This document shows, piece by piece, positions 12,711 to 26,199 of a stretch of 64,000 nt of DNA (positions are counted from its first letter, which is position 1; each line of letters begins with the position of its first letter). The DNA is taken from the NCBI GenBank assembly GCA_028829895.1, contig CM054180.1, forward strand, positions 98,369,135-98,433,134. The letters run 5' to 3'. Below the pieces are notes generated by a model. The model was not told the DNA's origin and made no database searches. It saw nothing but the letters and a program-made list of their open reading frames with translations. The position numbers and the translations under genes were made by a program. This DNA comes from Sinotaia quadrata. Taxonomy: Eukaryota > Mollusca > Gastropoda > Architaenioglossa > Viviparidae.

Positions 12711-15700
12711 GAAAATTTTAAGTTTAGCTAATAATTAATGAAAGGACACTGTTGTGTATTTAAAGGTTTTTTTTTAATGGTTTTTTTTGAACCACTATCA
12801 ATCTTGCTGTGGAGATTACACAACAAATACGCATTGTCTATTGAAAGATTCTGTATGGTATTTGAACTACTATCATACTTGTGAAAATTAAGCAACAAAT
12901 AGACGTGTTGCATATATAAGTCTAGATTGAAGAAATACCTCTTTTGCTAAATGTTTCACGGACAATGTTTTCTAAGTATGAGTTGACATCTAGATAGAGG
13001 AAAAAGAAACGTGATCAAACCACAGACTACTTAAGACATTGTAAAAATACTCTTTCAGAATCTGCTAAATTTAGAAGACAGTAATTTTCGAAAGTTTGTT
13101 GACATGTTGAGAAAAGTGGGAATGTTGCAATCACGAGTGATATTTTTTTCATATTCCATGACTCTACTCGCTTACAACGAATGAAAAAGAAAAAATCTTG
13201 TTTGTTCTAACAAAATACAATGAGTTCCTATCTCGGGGGGGGGGGGGGGGAGGAAGGTGCGGTGAGGGAGAGATTAAAAAATATACATTTAAAGTTCCAG
13301 AAATCTACAGAACAGAGACCTAAACAAATATTCCTAACTTAAAGAGAGAGATGATCTGAAAGTAGTTCTATTTTAAGGTCTGATACCAATCCCATTTTCA
13401 CTGCAGGTTTCTGATATTTCCCAAGGTGAATGTCAAATTATATTACCTCGCGCATTTGAGAGTGGCCTTGAAGCTGCACAATGCAAGCATTGCCCAAAAG
13501 GCACATTGTCATCGTCTGCAAAACCTATAAATAGCTAATTTCATTTAAATTAGATCAAACAAACTGCTACGGTTCATTTGTTACCCTCTTTATTGGCGAT
13601 GTGTACATAAATACATTGCTTTCCCCTACCTTTATTTAAAAAGACCAAGTGAAGCGTAATGTAAGTCGACCGTAAAAATTAACATAATAAATTCGGTCAG
13701 GATTTCTCATTTAAAAAAAAACTTCAAAGCCAAAGTCCCAGTGGATAATGTAATATAAGTAATTAAAAGAACGTGTTTTTTGCGAGATTTTCGATATTAC
13801 CAATTTACAAAACTGGCTTGATGTCGACACGAAGGGTTAAGTAGCCATTTTTTCTTTTCTTTTTTAATTTTAAAAGTATGACACTTGACCAAAGCAATTG
13901 TGTCGTCAGTCGGTGTTCTCCTGCGTGAAGAGACCTATAATTTTATTTGACTTTTTAACAATAAAATAACATTTCTAAGAGTTGTTGACTACTTAGTCTT
14001 AGACTTTAGCAGGGCAATTAGAAAACGATATTACTGATATATTATCTGATGTGGGTTGCTATTCAACTACTCATATGTGCTATATAAAGTTAATAAACTG
14101 ACTGCTCTGTGTGACTAGCTTCATAAGAAGTTCATGACTTTTGGGTTAGTAAGATGTAACGCAATGAAATCAATACGGGTTATATAACTGACCGGTTGAC
14201 GGTTGTATTGGTGGTGGTTACTCTCGACTGGTATAATCTGATGAGGATGGAGTGGGAGTGGCTTGTTAACATTATATGCATGCAGTATAGACGAGAGTAA
14301 AGCAGTTTTCTCAATTTAGACATGAAAGGAAAGTAAAATACCCCTCTCATTAACCTCGTCCCCAACTGCTCTCTCTATCTCTAACCCACCAATTCGAAAG
14401 CAAGAAAAGGTACAAATAATAATATAAAACATAAAGTACACGAAGCAACAAAGATAAAAAAGGAAAGGCAACAAAAACATCAACAGATTTAGTAATATTA
14501 GAGCTCGCATAAATTGCGTTATTTATTATTTTTAATTTTATGTTTAAATTGTAAAGCAACATTACTGGACCGTATTTTAAAAAAATAACATAATTGGGGA
14601 ATAACTATCCATGTAGCAAACATCGCAAATTGCATGCATCATTTCAACAAATAAGAAAACATCAATCAAAATGGATTACGTGCTTATCATCGAGCGCGTT
14701 TTTTGTATGTATGAGTGAAAGAGACTGAAAGAGAAAAAGAATGACTGGCAGTCGAAATTCCATCGGAACATTAAAGATGAAGAAAAGCATTTGCAAGCGC
14801 AAAGCTGGTGATGTTCTTGGTGTTTATCCTTTTAGAAGGAAAAATGAAAAAATTGGGCTGGGGGGGGGGGGGGAGAGCAGACAGTTAAAATATATACACT
14901 CTACCTGAATGAAAAATTTCCCATGTAGTAAAGTAGGCATCTTCTTGATGGACTGCAGTTTGAAACGATAATTATTGGTGAGCAGAATTTATATCGAATA
15001 CCAATGTTGGGGTTTTTTTTTGTACAACTGCATTTCCACAGGTGTGTGGGTATGTTTGCCTTCTTGCAGCAGACAACAATCTTACGACTTGCAAATATTC
15101 CCCTTACCAACAGTACAGCTCTGGGCAACCGGGAGAACAACTGTGATCCCTGGAACTAATCACTTCTGTGTTGCACGGAAGTGACGCAATCGTCAAAAGA
15201 TCATCATTGCTACGACGCTAAATCTGGAGTTAAATGCCAGTCCTGAATCTGTGCCTGCATTCCCGTTTTCGCTAGTGAAAGGGAAGCCAGTCGGAAAGCA
15301 TAAAGTCTTTCACCACAAACTTGCGTTTCTGACAAATTCCGTCTTGTGGAAACTAAGAACGATACTACAAAGGCACAATCTGGACACAAAACACGTCAAC
15401 GCACCTGACCATTAGATCGTGTGGGTAATATGGTAAAGCAGTGATCAACAGGCTCACTTTCACCCCCACCTGTTCTTGGTCGTGGTATATTCAACGATCT
15501 TAGTTAAAAGTCGGAAAACAGCATCCAAGTCAAGTCATTAGTTGTTCTGTTATATATTTGGCAGTGTAAAGTTTATGCATGTAAGTGTAGAACTGATACA
15601 GCTTAATAACATATTACAATGCTGTTTCAATAATCAATCCCTATAAAGGTGCAAAGAACAAACTCCAAATATTTTTTAATTCTTCACTACAAAGATGCCC

Positions 15701-16200
15701 AAGTGGTTGAGAAACAGGCATTTTTCTGTCTTTTTCTTTTTCAGTCAAGTGTAACAACAGAGGACATCTTGCGGCGAATTACGGGAAGAATCGTTCTGGA
15801 TTTTAGGGAACTGTTCCGTTTTTCAATTACAAGATCATTTTCACAGCATTGTAACTTCGCCTATATTCTTGATAGCGGCATCAGAATGCGATTGTCTCCA
15901 TTTACCGATGCTAGGCATCAAGCCACTAGTCTGGACTCGATTTACAAGGCACGCACACGATCACACGCTTTCACTTACTGCTACTATCCATTTATTTCCT
16001 CGCGTCCTTAATAATGCTGTCAGACAGTGTCCAAATCAGGGATACCCTTAATCCTTGCACAAGATGAGTTTCTTGTACATTTTACTGTTACTGAACAAAT
16101 ACAGTGTGAGTTAAAACGGTATCATTTAATCGGTTTAAGGACGTGTTAATGCCACATCACTTAATTACAGAGCTGTAACATATGCTGTTAGCTACTTCAC
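12711..16200. other. Non-coding stretch with long G runs
   Basis: No gene recognised. G homopolymers lie at 13235-13250 (16 G) and 14860-14873 (14 G). Small open frames around 14180-14562 (-), 14901-15184 (both strands) and 15649-16051 (+) have no domain-like features. Confidence 0.5.
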
Positions 16201-16400
16201 CTTAATTAAAGGGCAACAACATATGTGTCTGCTACTTGTTAGTAATACTTCACTTAATTAAAGGACAACAACACATTTGTGTGCTACTTGTTAGTAATAC
16301 TTCACTTAATTAAAGGACAACAACACATTTGTGTGCTACTTGTTAGTAATACTTCACTTAATTATAGAGTAACAACATATTTGTTTTAATGCTACTTCAA
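16201..16400. repeat. 52-bp tandem repeat, about 3.5 copies
   Basis: Units start at about 16201, 16253, 16305 and 16357, each beginning CTTAATTAAAGGACAACAAC and ending GCTACTTGTTAGTAATACTT. The middle two are almost identical. Confidence 0.9.
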
Positions 16401-17060
16401 GACTGCATTTTATATGATGCGTTATTAATTCTTAATTACACGGCTGCAAAATATTTATTTTGTTTCTGTTAACACTACGCATTTAATTACAGAACTATTA
16501 GATATATCTGCTTTGCTACTATTATTCTTTCAACTGTGCAATTATGGTAATGCTTTCAAATCACAAGGCATCAGTTAAGATTATATAATTATGGTTGTAG
16601 ACTAAACAATTCAAACAAAGCAGCATCCACTCATCTGTTTGTGGTGTTATTAAAGGTGCTTTTTCTCCAAATCCATTTGAAACGAAAAGTTAAATTCAGG
16701 ATAATACAATACCTACCCATCCATCTATAGACTTACAAAATGACGGTTGGTGCAGCGAACATATTCTTGATTATTCACTTTTCCCCCCAGAAATTTTCAC
16801 TCTCTCTCCCTCACCCCCACTCCACCCCATCCAGACACCACCTGGGTATAGGCATTCATATCAACATACTTAGCATATTTCTCATACAAAAATATGTATT
16901 TGTGAACTATATTCAATTTCCATTTCAAGACAAATCCAGTAATCAGTTGACATCTGTGCCGCATGCGTGTTTAATCTATAAATTTGCACTTAATTTGAGA
17001 TGTGAAGATGGGGAGGACAGAGAGAGAGCGAAAGAAGGGTATAACGAGGAGAAGGAAAGC
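16401..17060. other. Non-coding stretch
   Basis: No gene recognised. An open frame at 16740-17090 (+) runs into the following tandem array and has no recognisable motif. Confidence 0.5.
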
Positions 17061-17298
17061 GTCATTACAAAGAGTAGATATTTTCTTTGAAATATCTTCT
17101 ATGAATTATCACAAACGAGTCATTACAAAGAGTAGATATTTTCTTTGAAATATCATCTATGAATTATCACAAACGAGTCATTACAAAGAGTAGATATTTT
17201 CTATGAAATATCATCTATGAATTATCACAAACGAGTCATTACAAAGAGTAGATATTTTCTATGAAATATCATCTCTGAATTATCACAAACGAGTCATT
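17061..17298. repeat. 58-bp tandem repeat, 4 copies
   Basis: GTCATTACAAAGAGTAGATA recurs at 17061, 17119, 17177 and 17235, with a fifth partial start at 17293. Copies differ at one to three positions (TTTCTTTGAAA or TTTCTATGAAA). Confidence 0.95.
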
Positions 17299-17512
17299 CA
17301 CTTACAAGATTGCATGTTATAAGCAAAGCCCGGACAAAACAAACAACATTCTAAGCCTGGTCAGGTTGTATTTTTTTTTATTTCCGATTTTAATCATTTG
17401 AAATCGTCGCTGAAAGGCGCAATATTCTAAAGTTGAACAACGCTAATTCCTACGAAATAGGAAGAAATTAAAATTGAAAATCCTAGTCCAAAAATGTTAT
17501 TCAGGGTATCTG

Positions 17513-17580
17513 CAGTGGCGTAACTACCTGGGTAGCTACAGCCGTGCTGTGGGGCCCGGCCGACCAGGAGTAATTTATAG
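17513..17580 (+). mobile_element. hAT-like terminal fragment
   Basis: CAGTGGCGTAACTACCTGGG followed after about 25 bases by GGGGCCCGG resembles the 5' ends common in hAT-superfamily elements (CAG..., then GGGGCCC). I could not find a matching inverted end with a target duplication, so this is an isolated fragment. Confidence 0.4.
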
Positions 17581-17740
17581 CACAGACAATCAGTCCGCTT
17601 CTGTGTAATAAAACAAATTTATGTAGTGCCAATATTGTCAATGTAGCATTAATTGTAAATGTTTAGTTTCATTATGTCATCAAAATATCTTTAATTAATC
17701 ACTAGCTTTGTAAGTTCGCAACTTGGCGTCTGCAACTTGA

Positions 17741-17839
17741 TTAACATGTGAACGAGAGAGAAAATAAGTGTAGCTAAAGTTGCGCAGTATTAACATGTGA
17801 ACGAGAGAGAAAATAAGTGTAGCTAAAGTTGCGCAGTAT
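17741..17839. repeat. 49-bp tandem duplication
   Basis: Two copies of TTAACATGTGAACGAGAGAG, AAAATAAGTGTAGCTAAAGT, TGCGCAGTA, at 17741 and 17790, with no visible difference. Confidence 0.95.
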
Positions 17840-18699
17840 TAAGCAATGCGTTCAAGTTCACTGTACAGAGCTGGACTACTTTTACTACACACTGTTTCCT
17901 GTTACGTCAAAGTGTTTACTGTTGTTCGTATTCAGTTGTAGATCAAAAATAAATATTTTGCAAGTTATAATTTAAAGTATTTAAAAATAATAGGTGATGT
18001 ATATATTTATTGGTCTGATACTGTTATTCTATGTTGCCCGCTACAACCACTGCTTTCATAAAGGGATGTTTTATACACCGTGTGTAGCGATGACGATGTA
18101 TCTATAATCACAGAACTTAAGTGGATGCAGTCATATCAAGTTCATTTACTACGCAAGCACGAATACAGCTGACGCCGGCAGTTGCTCATTTTACAGAGAG
18201 CTGAAATAGGGTTAAATTCAACACAGGTGGTTGTCACTCACTGATCAAGCTAGAGTAAAGTTGACTCAAAGGTTGACACTTCAATCAGTGAGTCAACTAG
18301 ACTGTCCCTTACATAATACGAAGTAAACTTTACACTTCTCAGAACATCACAATGAACAACACAGCAAGTGCTTGAAGGCTACAAGCTCTTCGCCAATTCT
18401 TTACTGTTGTCTAGTAATTATCATCTCTGTCGTCAGCAGGGAAGTTGGCGATCAAAGGCGACAAATACATGCCTTTGTTTAACCAAGAGCAACAAAAGTG
18501 TCTTGAGGTGGAAAGGGACAGGAACTTCTCGACAGCCTACACATTTCTATCCGAGCGCAATACACTGCGACCTGCCCATCAACGACTTTATCTTTTCGCA
18601 CCATAGCTTACTCAAGTGAAGAAACACTGGTTTAATCATGGAGACAAAAGTAGTGGATGCTAAAGTGTATATGGGTAAAGATTCAAATACAGTGGATTC
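17840..18699. other. Non-coding stretch with an inverted repeat at 18259-18298
   Basis: AGTTGACTCA (18259-18268) and TGAGTCAACT (18289-18298) form a perfect 10-bp inverted repeat with a 20-base loop. Both arms contain an AP-1-like TGACTCA/TGAGTCA. No gene recognised. Confidence 0.6.
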
Positions 18700-19720
18700 G
18701 GACAAATGAAAAATAGGACCCGGCTTTAATAAAATAAATGTGGAGCTGAGAAATTAAAAATGTGAAAGGGACAAAGGAATGAGATATCCATAAAATCCAA
18801 TTAATGGGGTTAGGGAGGGGCAGCAAAACATCAAAGGGTGATCCGCTAAATCGATATAGTAAACGGGGTCTATGAAAAGAAACAGAACACGATGAACTAT
18901 AGTGAGGGGGTGAACAGTTTACAGGGGTTAGGAAAACAAGAACTGTAAAATGTAACACAAGAGTAAAGGGGAGCTAGGCAGAACAAAGAAAAGGGGATCT
19001 AGGGAGAAGAAGAAAAAACTAAAAGGGACTGGGGAAAAGATACAGTACAGTACAAGTAGAGAAAAGAAGCGCAACAATAAAAAAAAAAAATCAAAAAGGG
19101 GGGGGGGGGCAGGTGGAAGAAGAAACAATAAGAAAAACAAAAACCCAATAAAATAGCAAGGAGAAGAACAGAGGACTATGGGAAAGAATAAAACACTACA
19201 AGAGAGACTAGGGAGCAAAACAAAACGTAAAAGAGGACTAGGGAGAACTAAACATTAAAAGATGATAGGGAGAAGAAAATAATAGCACCAAGTGGAGAAG
19301 AACAGAGCAGTAAAAGAAAACTAGGGAGAAGAATAGAGCAGTAAGAGACTAGGTTAAGGAATAGAGCAGTAAAAGACAACTAGGGAGAAGAATAGAGCAG
19401 TAAAAGACAACTAGGTTAAAGACTAGAGCAGTAAAAGACAACTAAGTTAAAGAATAGAGCGGTAAAAGACAACTAGGTTAAAAAATAGAGCAGTAAAAGA
19501 CAACTAGGTTAAAGACTAGAGCAGTAAAAGACAACTAAGTTAAAGAATAGAGCGGTAAAAGACAACTAGGTTAAAAAATAACGCAGTAAAAGACAACTAG
19601 GTTTTAAAAAAAATAGAGCAGTAAAAGACAAATAGGGAAAAGAAGCAAGATAGTGAAACGGGAATGTGACTCGGCCAAGATAAAAAGATATTAGGTGAAG
19701 AAAGAAAGAATTAATTAAAA
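18700..19720. repeat. Purine-rich tract with a roughly 31-bp repeat (19290-19640)
   Basis: The + strand is strongly biased to A and G for about 1 kb. Within it, about eleven imperfect copies of AGAGCAGTAAAAGACAACTA followed by GGTTAAAGA or GGGAGAAGA are arranged in tandem. A 12-G run sits at 19098-19109. Long - strand frames here (18683-19218, 19566-19769) encode Phe/Leu/Ser/Pro-rich strings produced by this composition and are not genes. Confidence 0.85.
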
Positions 19721-20132
19721 ATATAAGGCCCAAAGCAATTATGTATAAACATCTAAACAAACTAAACATATGTTACATCATCCACTATCAATATGCACGG
19801 AAACCCTGACAAGGGGCTCAAAGGGATAAGCCAGAATGCAGAAGAAAGCCAGTAAAACCAGACAGCCAACCAAAGGCGTTAGCAAAGCATTATAGCTCCC
19901 GTCTATTTTAATCAAGTCTCATTTCAGTAGGTGAAATAAGTAGCGAATTGACGTCTACGAATGAAGTAGATGACAGGTATGTGCGTGAGAGGAAGTGTGC
20001 GTGTGGGGTCACTGGATCATCAGAAATTCAGCAACATTAAAGTAATTTCGTAAGTAATGTAGAGTGATTTTTTTTAATGAATGATAGATGGCAAAGACAA
20101 CGTGGTGACGATGATCTCCATGCTGCATTACA
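19721..20132. other. Non-coding stretch, nothing recognised
   Basis: Spacer between the purine-rich tract and the next array; no gene-like signal. Confidence 0.6.
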
Positions 20133-20740
20133 TTCAGAAATGAGCCTTGTTAACAACTTGACAAGTAAAAATAAATTGAAACATAGTTACATCAAGGGCT
20201 TTCAGAAATGAGCCTTGTTAACAACTTGACGAGTAAAAATAAATTGAAACATAGTTACATCAAGGGCTTTCAGAAATGAGCCTTGTTAACAAATTGACAA
20301 GTAAAAATAAATTGAAACATAGTTACATCAAGGGCTTTCAGAAATGAGCCTTGTTAACAACTTGACGAGTAAAAATAAATTGAAACATAGTTACATCAAG
20401 GGCTTTCAGAAATGAGCCTTGTTAACAAATTGACAAGTAAAAATAAATTGAAACATAGTTACATCAAGGGCTTTCAGAAATGAGCCTTGTTAACAACTTG
20501 ATGAGTAAAAATAAATTGAAACATAGTTACATCAAGGGCTTTCAGAAATGAGCCTTGTTAACAAATTGACAAGTAAAAATAAATTGAAACATAGTTACAT
20601 CAAGGACTTTCAGAAATGAGCCTTGTTAACAACTTGACGAGTAAAAATAAATTGAAACATAGTTACATCAAGGGCTTTCAGAAATGAGCCTTGTTAACAA
20701 CTTGACAAGTAAAAAAAAAAATTTGAAACATAGTTACTTA
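20133..20740. repeat. 68-bp tandem array, 9 copies, with dimeric higher-order structure
   Basis: TTCAGAAATGAGCCTTGTTA recurs exactly every 68 bases at 20133, 20201, 20269, 20337, 20405, 20473, 20541, 20609 and 20677. Units 2 to 8 alternate between AACTTGACGAG (once AACTTGATGAG) and AAATTGACAAG, so the recent amplification unit was probably a 136-bp dimer. The last copy has an expanded A run. The sequence is unrelated to the 68-bp unit at 11103. Confidence 0.97.
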
Positions 20741-23700
20741 CAGAAATACGAAATATACACGGCCATTAGAGCATACTCAGTCTGCTTATGTAAGTAGCCA
20801 TGATCAACACCACCAATTGTTGCAAACAGCTGTTTAGTTTGTATTGTAATAACGTTTTTAATACCCGTTACATGTTCATCATCGCCTTCTGTAGTTCCCC
20901 TGCACGGAGGTTTCACTCGATCAACATCTGCATGTATGTACAATACATGTACTTGCAAATTAAACGAGAGCTATATTTAGCATCTATTGCTGCTGCAAAT
21001 ATTTTCGAAAAAGAATTAAATCCTGGTCAAACAGGAGAGAGTTTCTATTACACCTGTCCGTACTATGTTTAAATTCCAGTCTAAATGATTTATTTTTTAA
21101 ACAAATTAAACACTGTTGTTATTATAGTGACCACAGTCGTGATCAAAATGTAAAATGCCAATAAAAATAATACATTATAAGTTGAAATGAAACAATATGA
21201 AGGTATACTCACATGGCTTATCGTTCTTGACTACACTGAACTAAAGACAAGAGAAATGTCACTGTACCTTTGGCTTTTCGGGATGAGATGTACCGCTCCT
21301 GTTACGTGTTCTAACATACGAGCATACACTGTAATCCAATAAGCGCTCCTGTAGTGTGCGTCTGCCTGCTTCAACACTGGTTAGCTCAGCCATAGATCTC
21401 TGATTATATATACATGTTTGTAGCTTTTCTAGGACGGGAAAGGAAAAGGTGACATATGGTGCACACTTTAATTTTTTTTTTATTTTATTTTTTTTACTTT
21501 TTCACTGAGTATTCATCACACGATAGTGGAGTGCAATTCCAACAAGCCACAAACAGACTAGGCATCTTACGTTTTAACACCAGCACCCACACACCCACAT
21601 TGCAATGACACGCACCTCTCTAATTCCTTCAATGGCGAAGAGAAAACATAGAGAAGATAATTTTAATTTAACGAAGGAAACGAAACAAACGTGTCACCGG
21701 CGTCAATGAAGAAATGGGAACAGAAAAACGTGTAAACATGCGACAAGAGTACTGTCACTGTAACTGACTGCAGAACAATATAAAATATACAGAACCCTGG
21801 ACGCCCATCCTTCCTTGGGCTGTGTTCACAAGTGAGTACAAAATGTTATCCCAACAAAGGCAAAAGTGAGGGAACTATAGTACTCAAAGCAGAGTTATCT
21901 ATAGATAAAACGAGCTGCCGTTTAAGCATACCCTATAGTTCTCGATAAATAGAACTGCTTAGAGTTTTAAGTCTTGAAATCAATGTCAGTGTCAACGATC
22001 TGCGCAGTTACCTACCCTGCACAACCGTTTACAAATACTTATCTACATTGTCGAGCAGGATTTGACAGTCATTAACCTTTTCCAATGCGGACGCAAATGT
22101 TGTGTGTTCTATTTTATACCAGTTCATTCTCAGGTATTGTGAATAGTTATGAGAATTTCAATACGTGTGGAAAAGACCAGTAATTTATCTTTTCCATATG
22201 ATTAACCATCTTTAATTTCTTTGCCATTCCATTAGCAAAATAGAGTAAAGCTACGAAAACCATGTAATGTCTGAATTAAAAACCTAAATGGTCACGTCAA
22301 CGTGGCAATTTTTTAAAAAGTGGTTATCTATCATACGTGAGAAAGGATGATCACTTGAGAAAAAGAGTTACGTCTCCACCTAAGAAACATATTATATGGA
22401 GAAAAGTGAATAAGCAAACGTGATAAATGCGGTTATCTAATAAATTTACGAAGGAAAATGGGAGGGGCGAATGTGTCAAAAAAATCAGAAAGATTTTACT
22501 TCTTAAAATAGAAAATACCGATATCAGGTGAGGAAGCTTTACATATATTTATCTCAACAAGTAAAATAAATAAATGAATAAAACGATAGACTGATAATAA
22601 TAATAATAATAAAAGACACAACAAGCTTTACAGTCAGCTCCCCCCCCCCCCCAAAAGCGATAACGGAAATCTAAGGGAGGGACAAAATAGGTCAAAGGAC
22701 TTTATTATGTGGGACAACAAACACGAATGACTAGAAAGAAATTAAAAGTGGAAAGTAAATTAAAAGATGGCACACTCTGTATATTTTAAATTCAGTTCTA
22801 AAATGTGTCTCGTTCAAGGAGGGTTGGCATATCGTTGCTGTTTATTATTGTAATGACACCCTAAAAAAAAAAATGGGAGAAAATATTGTCTATGCCTGGT
22901 TATGAAATCAGAAGTCGGTTATTTCAGTGCATGAACATCATCGAGAACATGCAATGCTGACTGGTAAGAAACAATACATTGCAATATGTGTGGTGGGCTA
23001 AGGCACAATGTTTATTTCAAGGTCAAAATATATAGCAATTACAAAGCCACTCAGGTCAAAATAGATAATTTACCATAATTTTAAATGGTCAAAATATATA
23101 TATTTAAAACTGTTTAAAGATGAATCTGCTTAAAATGGAAATAGGTCACATTTTTAAAGCACACTCCTTTCATCAGGAAATAAAGCAAAGTTATGATATA
23201 TAGAAGAGTGGAAAGAATAATGCAGGAAATACTAATATTTATCCTTTTCCGATAAACTTTTAAAATAAATCTATTTTAATTCACGCTGATCATCATTTAT
23301 TTAAAACCTTCTTAATTAATGACACATATGTAAAATGACTGGGTCACCCAGTAGACAAATCGATAGGCATATATTGGCTTATCCCAGTTTTAATCATGCC
23401 AAGATTAGTGAACACAGTTCATAGAATAAACAGAAGATTATGATAAATGACTGGTGACATTTAAGATGCAACTGACGAGTAGAGTGAAACGACTGTTTGC
23501 TTAAAAATGCTACGGTAATGTTATAATATATATGCATAGTCTATGTAAATATCTTCTTTTTTTTAAATCACAGTCTAATAAAAGTTCTAATATGAGAGCA
23601 AAAGTTGACGAAAATCAGTGTCTACAGTCATCAAAAACAAGAAATTATCAACTACAAATAAAGACTGCACCACAACTGAAACAAACCAAGAGAACAACTT

Positions 23701-23921
23701 TCACAAAAATAAAACAGGTACAGAAACAGGAAAATTTAAATTTAAATTTAAAAAAAATGTAGGCAGCTCTCCTCACCAACAATGGCAAGTGACCAAATAC
23801 TAGCACCACCACCAACGCCAACACCAACCTCTCTTCCCTCTCCAGAAAACAGTGAGGAGAGTTCCCCACAAGAACCAACCAAGGCCGAGAACGTCTTCGG
23901 CTACTGTGGGGAAACAGCGAT

Positions 23922-23926
<5 letters not shown>
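20741..23926. other. Non-coding stretch
   Basis: No gene recognised. It includes a 13-base C run at 22640-22652 and a short AAT microsatellite near 22593. Open frames at 20734-21072 and 23532-23878 lack recognisable motifs; the latter are Lys/Asn/Thr-rich low-complexity. Confidence 0.5.

Positions 23927-23979
<53 letters not shown>
23927..23979. repeat. (AG)n microsatellite
   Basis: An uninterrupted AG run of about 53 bases; the Arg/Glu stretch in an overlapping frame is an artefact. Confidence 0.97.
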
Positions 23980-23982
<3 letters not shown>

Positions 23983-26199
23983 CAGTTCTAATTCTCTCCT
24001 TAAAACAAAAATTTTCTCTCTTTTAACTTTTTCCCTATGGTCAGTGTTCAGGGGATGATTATATCACAAAGTGGTATATAAAATATAAATTAAAACAAAA
24101 TTTAATTATTTATTATAATTCTGCAAACAGAGAAAATAAATAATGCACATTCATTAAAATGTGTGAATAATTAATTGTGTGTTCTGTGTAGATGTCTATG
24201 CTTGCGAGTGTACTTGTATGCATCTGTGTGTGCGTCTTTGCGTGTATATGTGAAGAAAAATATTAATATCCATCTCACATCAGACTCTAATCCATAACCA
24301 ACTGTTGGAAATTAAATACATGTATAAGGTAATTGCCAAATACGTCTGTTGCCAACAATATCAAGCTGTGCTTTAAGGACAGTTTGTTGAAGTGCTGTCA
24401 GTTTGTTAAATGACATATTCCTTGGACTGAGATATAGATAAAAAATAACCTTCTCGTTATGCAACTCTAGTATAAAATTATTTAAGGCAAGCCTACTGCT
24501 CATGTTTCAACAAAAAACTCAACACAATGCTTCTAACACCGACTTGGGACACAGACGAGTGGGAAAATCTAACTACAGATCATCATATCCATGTACCAGT
24601 AAATCCATTATCGTTAGACTAAGTTTTCCTATGAGGAATTAATTTCTACATTTGACGTAACATTAACAATTGGAGTCTCAACCATCAGAGGATTTGGCAG
24701 GAGAATCAGATTCACCTGTCGAGATACTGTCTAAACATCCATTTACAAATCGTCACAAGTTACTGATTCACATCATACCAGAGATGCATTAAAAAAAAAC
24801 TGAATGGGTTGGTATACGGTTTGACAAATTAATGGGGGGGGGGTTAGGTTGGGCGGAATAATGATGGAGTAGTGGGGGAAAATTACTGATGAAAGAACGA
24901 AGGATAGATAGTAGGCAGAAATAGGGAGAGAGGGAGATAGAATAATGTAGTGATGGCAGGATGGCTGGGCGAATGAAAGGGTGAATGGATAAAGCGGCAC
25001 AAGAACTTATGACTACCTGACAAGCGAAAAATATATAAAGTTAGTCCGGTTCACAAACATAAGTCTAATTTGTTTTACCCCCTCCCACTCCATAATTCTA
25101 GATTATGGTTATGCTCTATCGCATTCTCGCACAATATGCAGTAGAGGCAAGAATGATAATGACTCATACATTCACCAATGTCACAGTTAGTGATAAGGCC
25201 CGTAAGTTCAATGGGTGATGGAATGGAAATAAACGGTAAATAAGAAAACTCGGTCAGCCTTGTGAAGACTGATGGTACATTCATTTGTTCACCCCTCTTT
25301 CCCACTACTGCTAATGGCATGCATTATCTTAATACGAATGTGATGTTCATGTTTATTCGCTTTATTTTTTTTTTCATCAGTGACTGGTAGTGCACACAGA
25401 TTTAAGTGTTTGTGTAGCTCTAACGCTTTCGTTGCTCTTTACAGAGTGTGAAATAAGTATATGCATTTAAATCAGTGCAAAAGTATTTTCAGTCGCCGAG
25501 CTCAATTTAATGCCTCAAGTCTTACATGGATATGTTTACAAATGCAGTTGGAATGCTGATACACAAAATGTAAATGTAAAACAAAATTTTAAAATATAAA
25601 TAAACACTCTTTCTTTTAAAGAAACTAGTTAAGAGTTTCTACCCCGAAATACATTTTGTTAAAGATTAGGAAAGAAGGAAAATAGCCTACCTTGGCGTTT
25701 TTTTCTTTATGTTTTATCACTGCCAAACAAATGGTTTCCTTACATAAACAACCAAAGCAAAACTGCGCAGCAAATCTCACAGAAAAATGGCAAAATTAAT
25801 TCCTGTAGCAATAAATCATAACAAATATTACACACGTAATAATATATGTCAATTGCCGAATGCTACAGGAATGTTGCCTGACTGGTATATTTAATGTGCA
25901 AATGGAGACATTTTTAGAGGGTATTTACTTGAATTAATTTATACATTCGTGGAATAAATACAACACGACAAAAAGCTTCACAGAAAAGTTTGCTTTTGTA
26001 TGCATTTAATTTTTTTCTGTGTATATGTATATGTGTACCGAGTGCGCATGTATGGTGTGTGTGTTTGTGTGTGTGCATGTGCATGCTATAGGAAAGAAAC
26101 GAACCTTTTACATTCGATCTAGATAATGTTCGAACAATATTATGCAACAACCGTTAGAATAATATACATAGCGACATTTTGTCTACAGAAGTTCATGAC
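23980..26199. other. Non-coding stretch
   Basis: No gene recognised. A G run (24834-24843) is followed by a purine-rich stretch to about 24990. Several short - strand frames (24312-25320) have no domain features. Confidence 0.5.

Noticed and set aside
17513..18052. A complete hAT element from CAGTGGCGTAAC to a CAACCACTG end
   Set aside because: The inverted ends agree only over the first six bases and the flanking octamers do not match.
18683..19218. Two - strand frames rich in Phe, Leu, Ser and Pro that look like membrane proteins
   Set aside because: They are products of the purine-rich + strand; hydrophobic composition follows from base bias, and repeats run through it.
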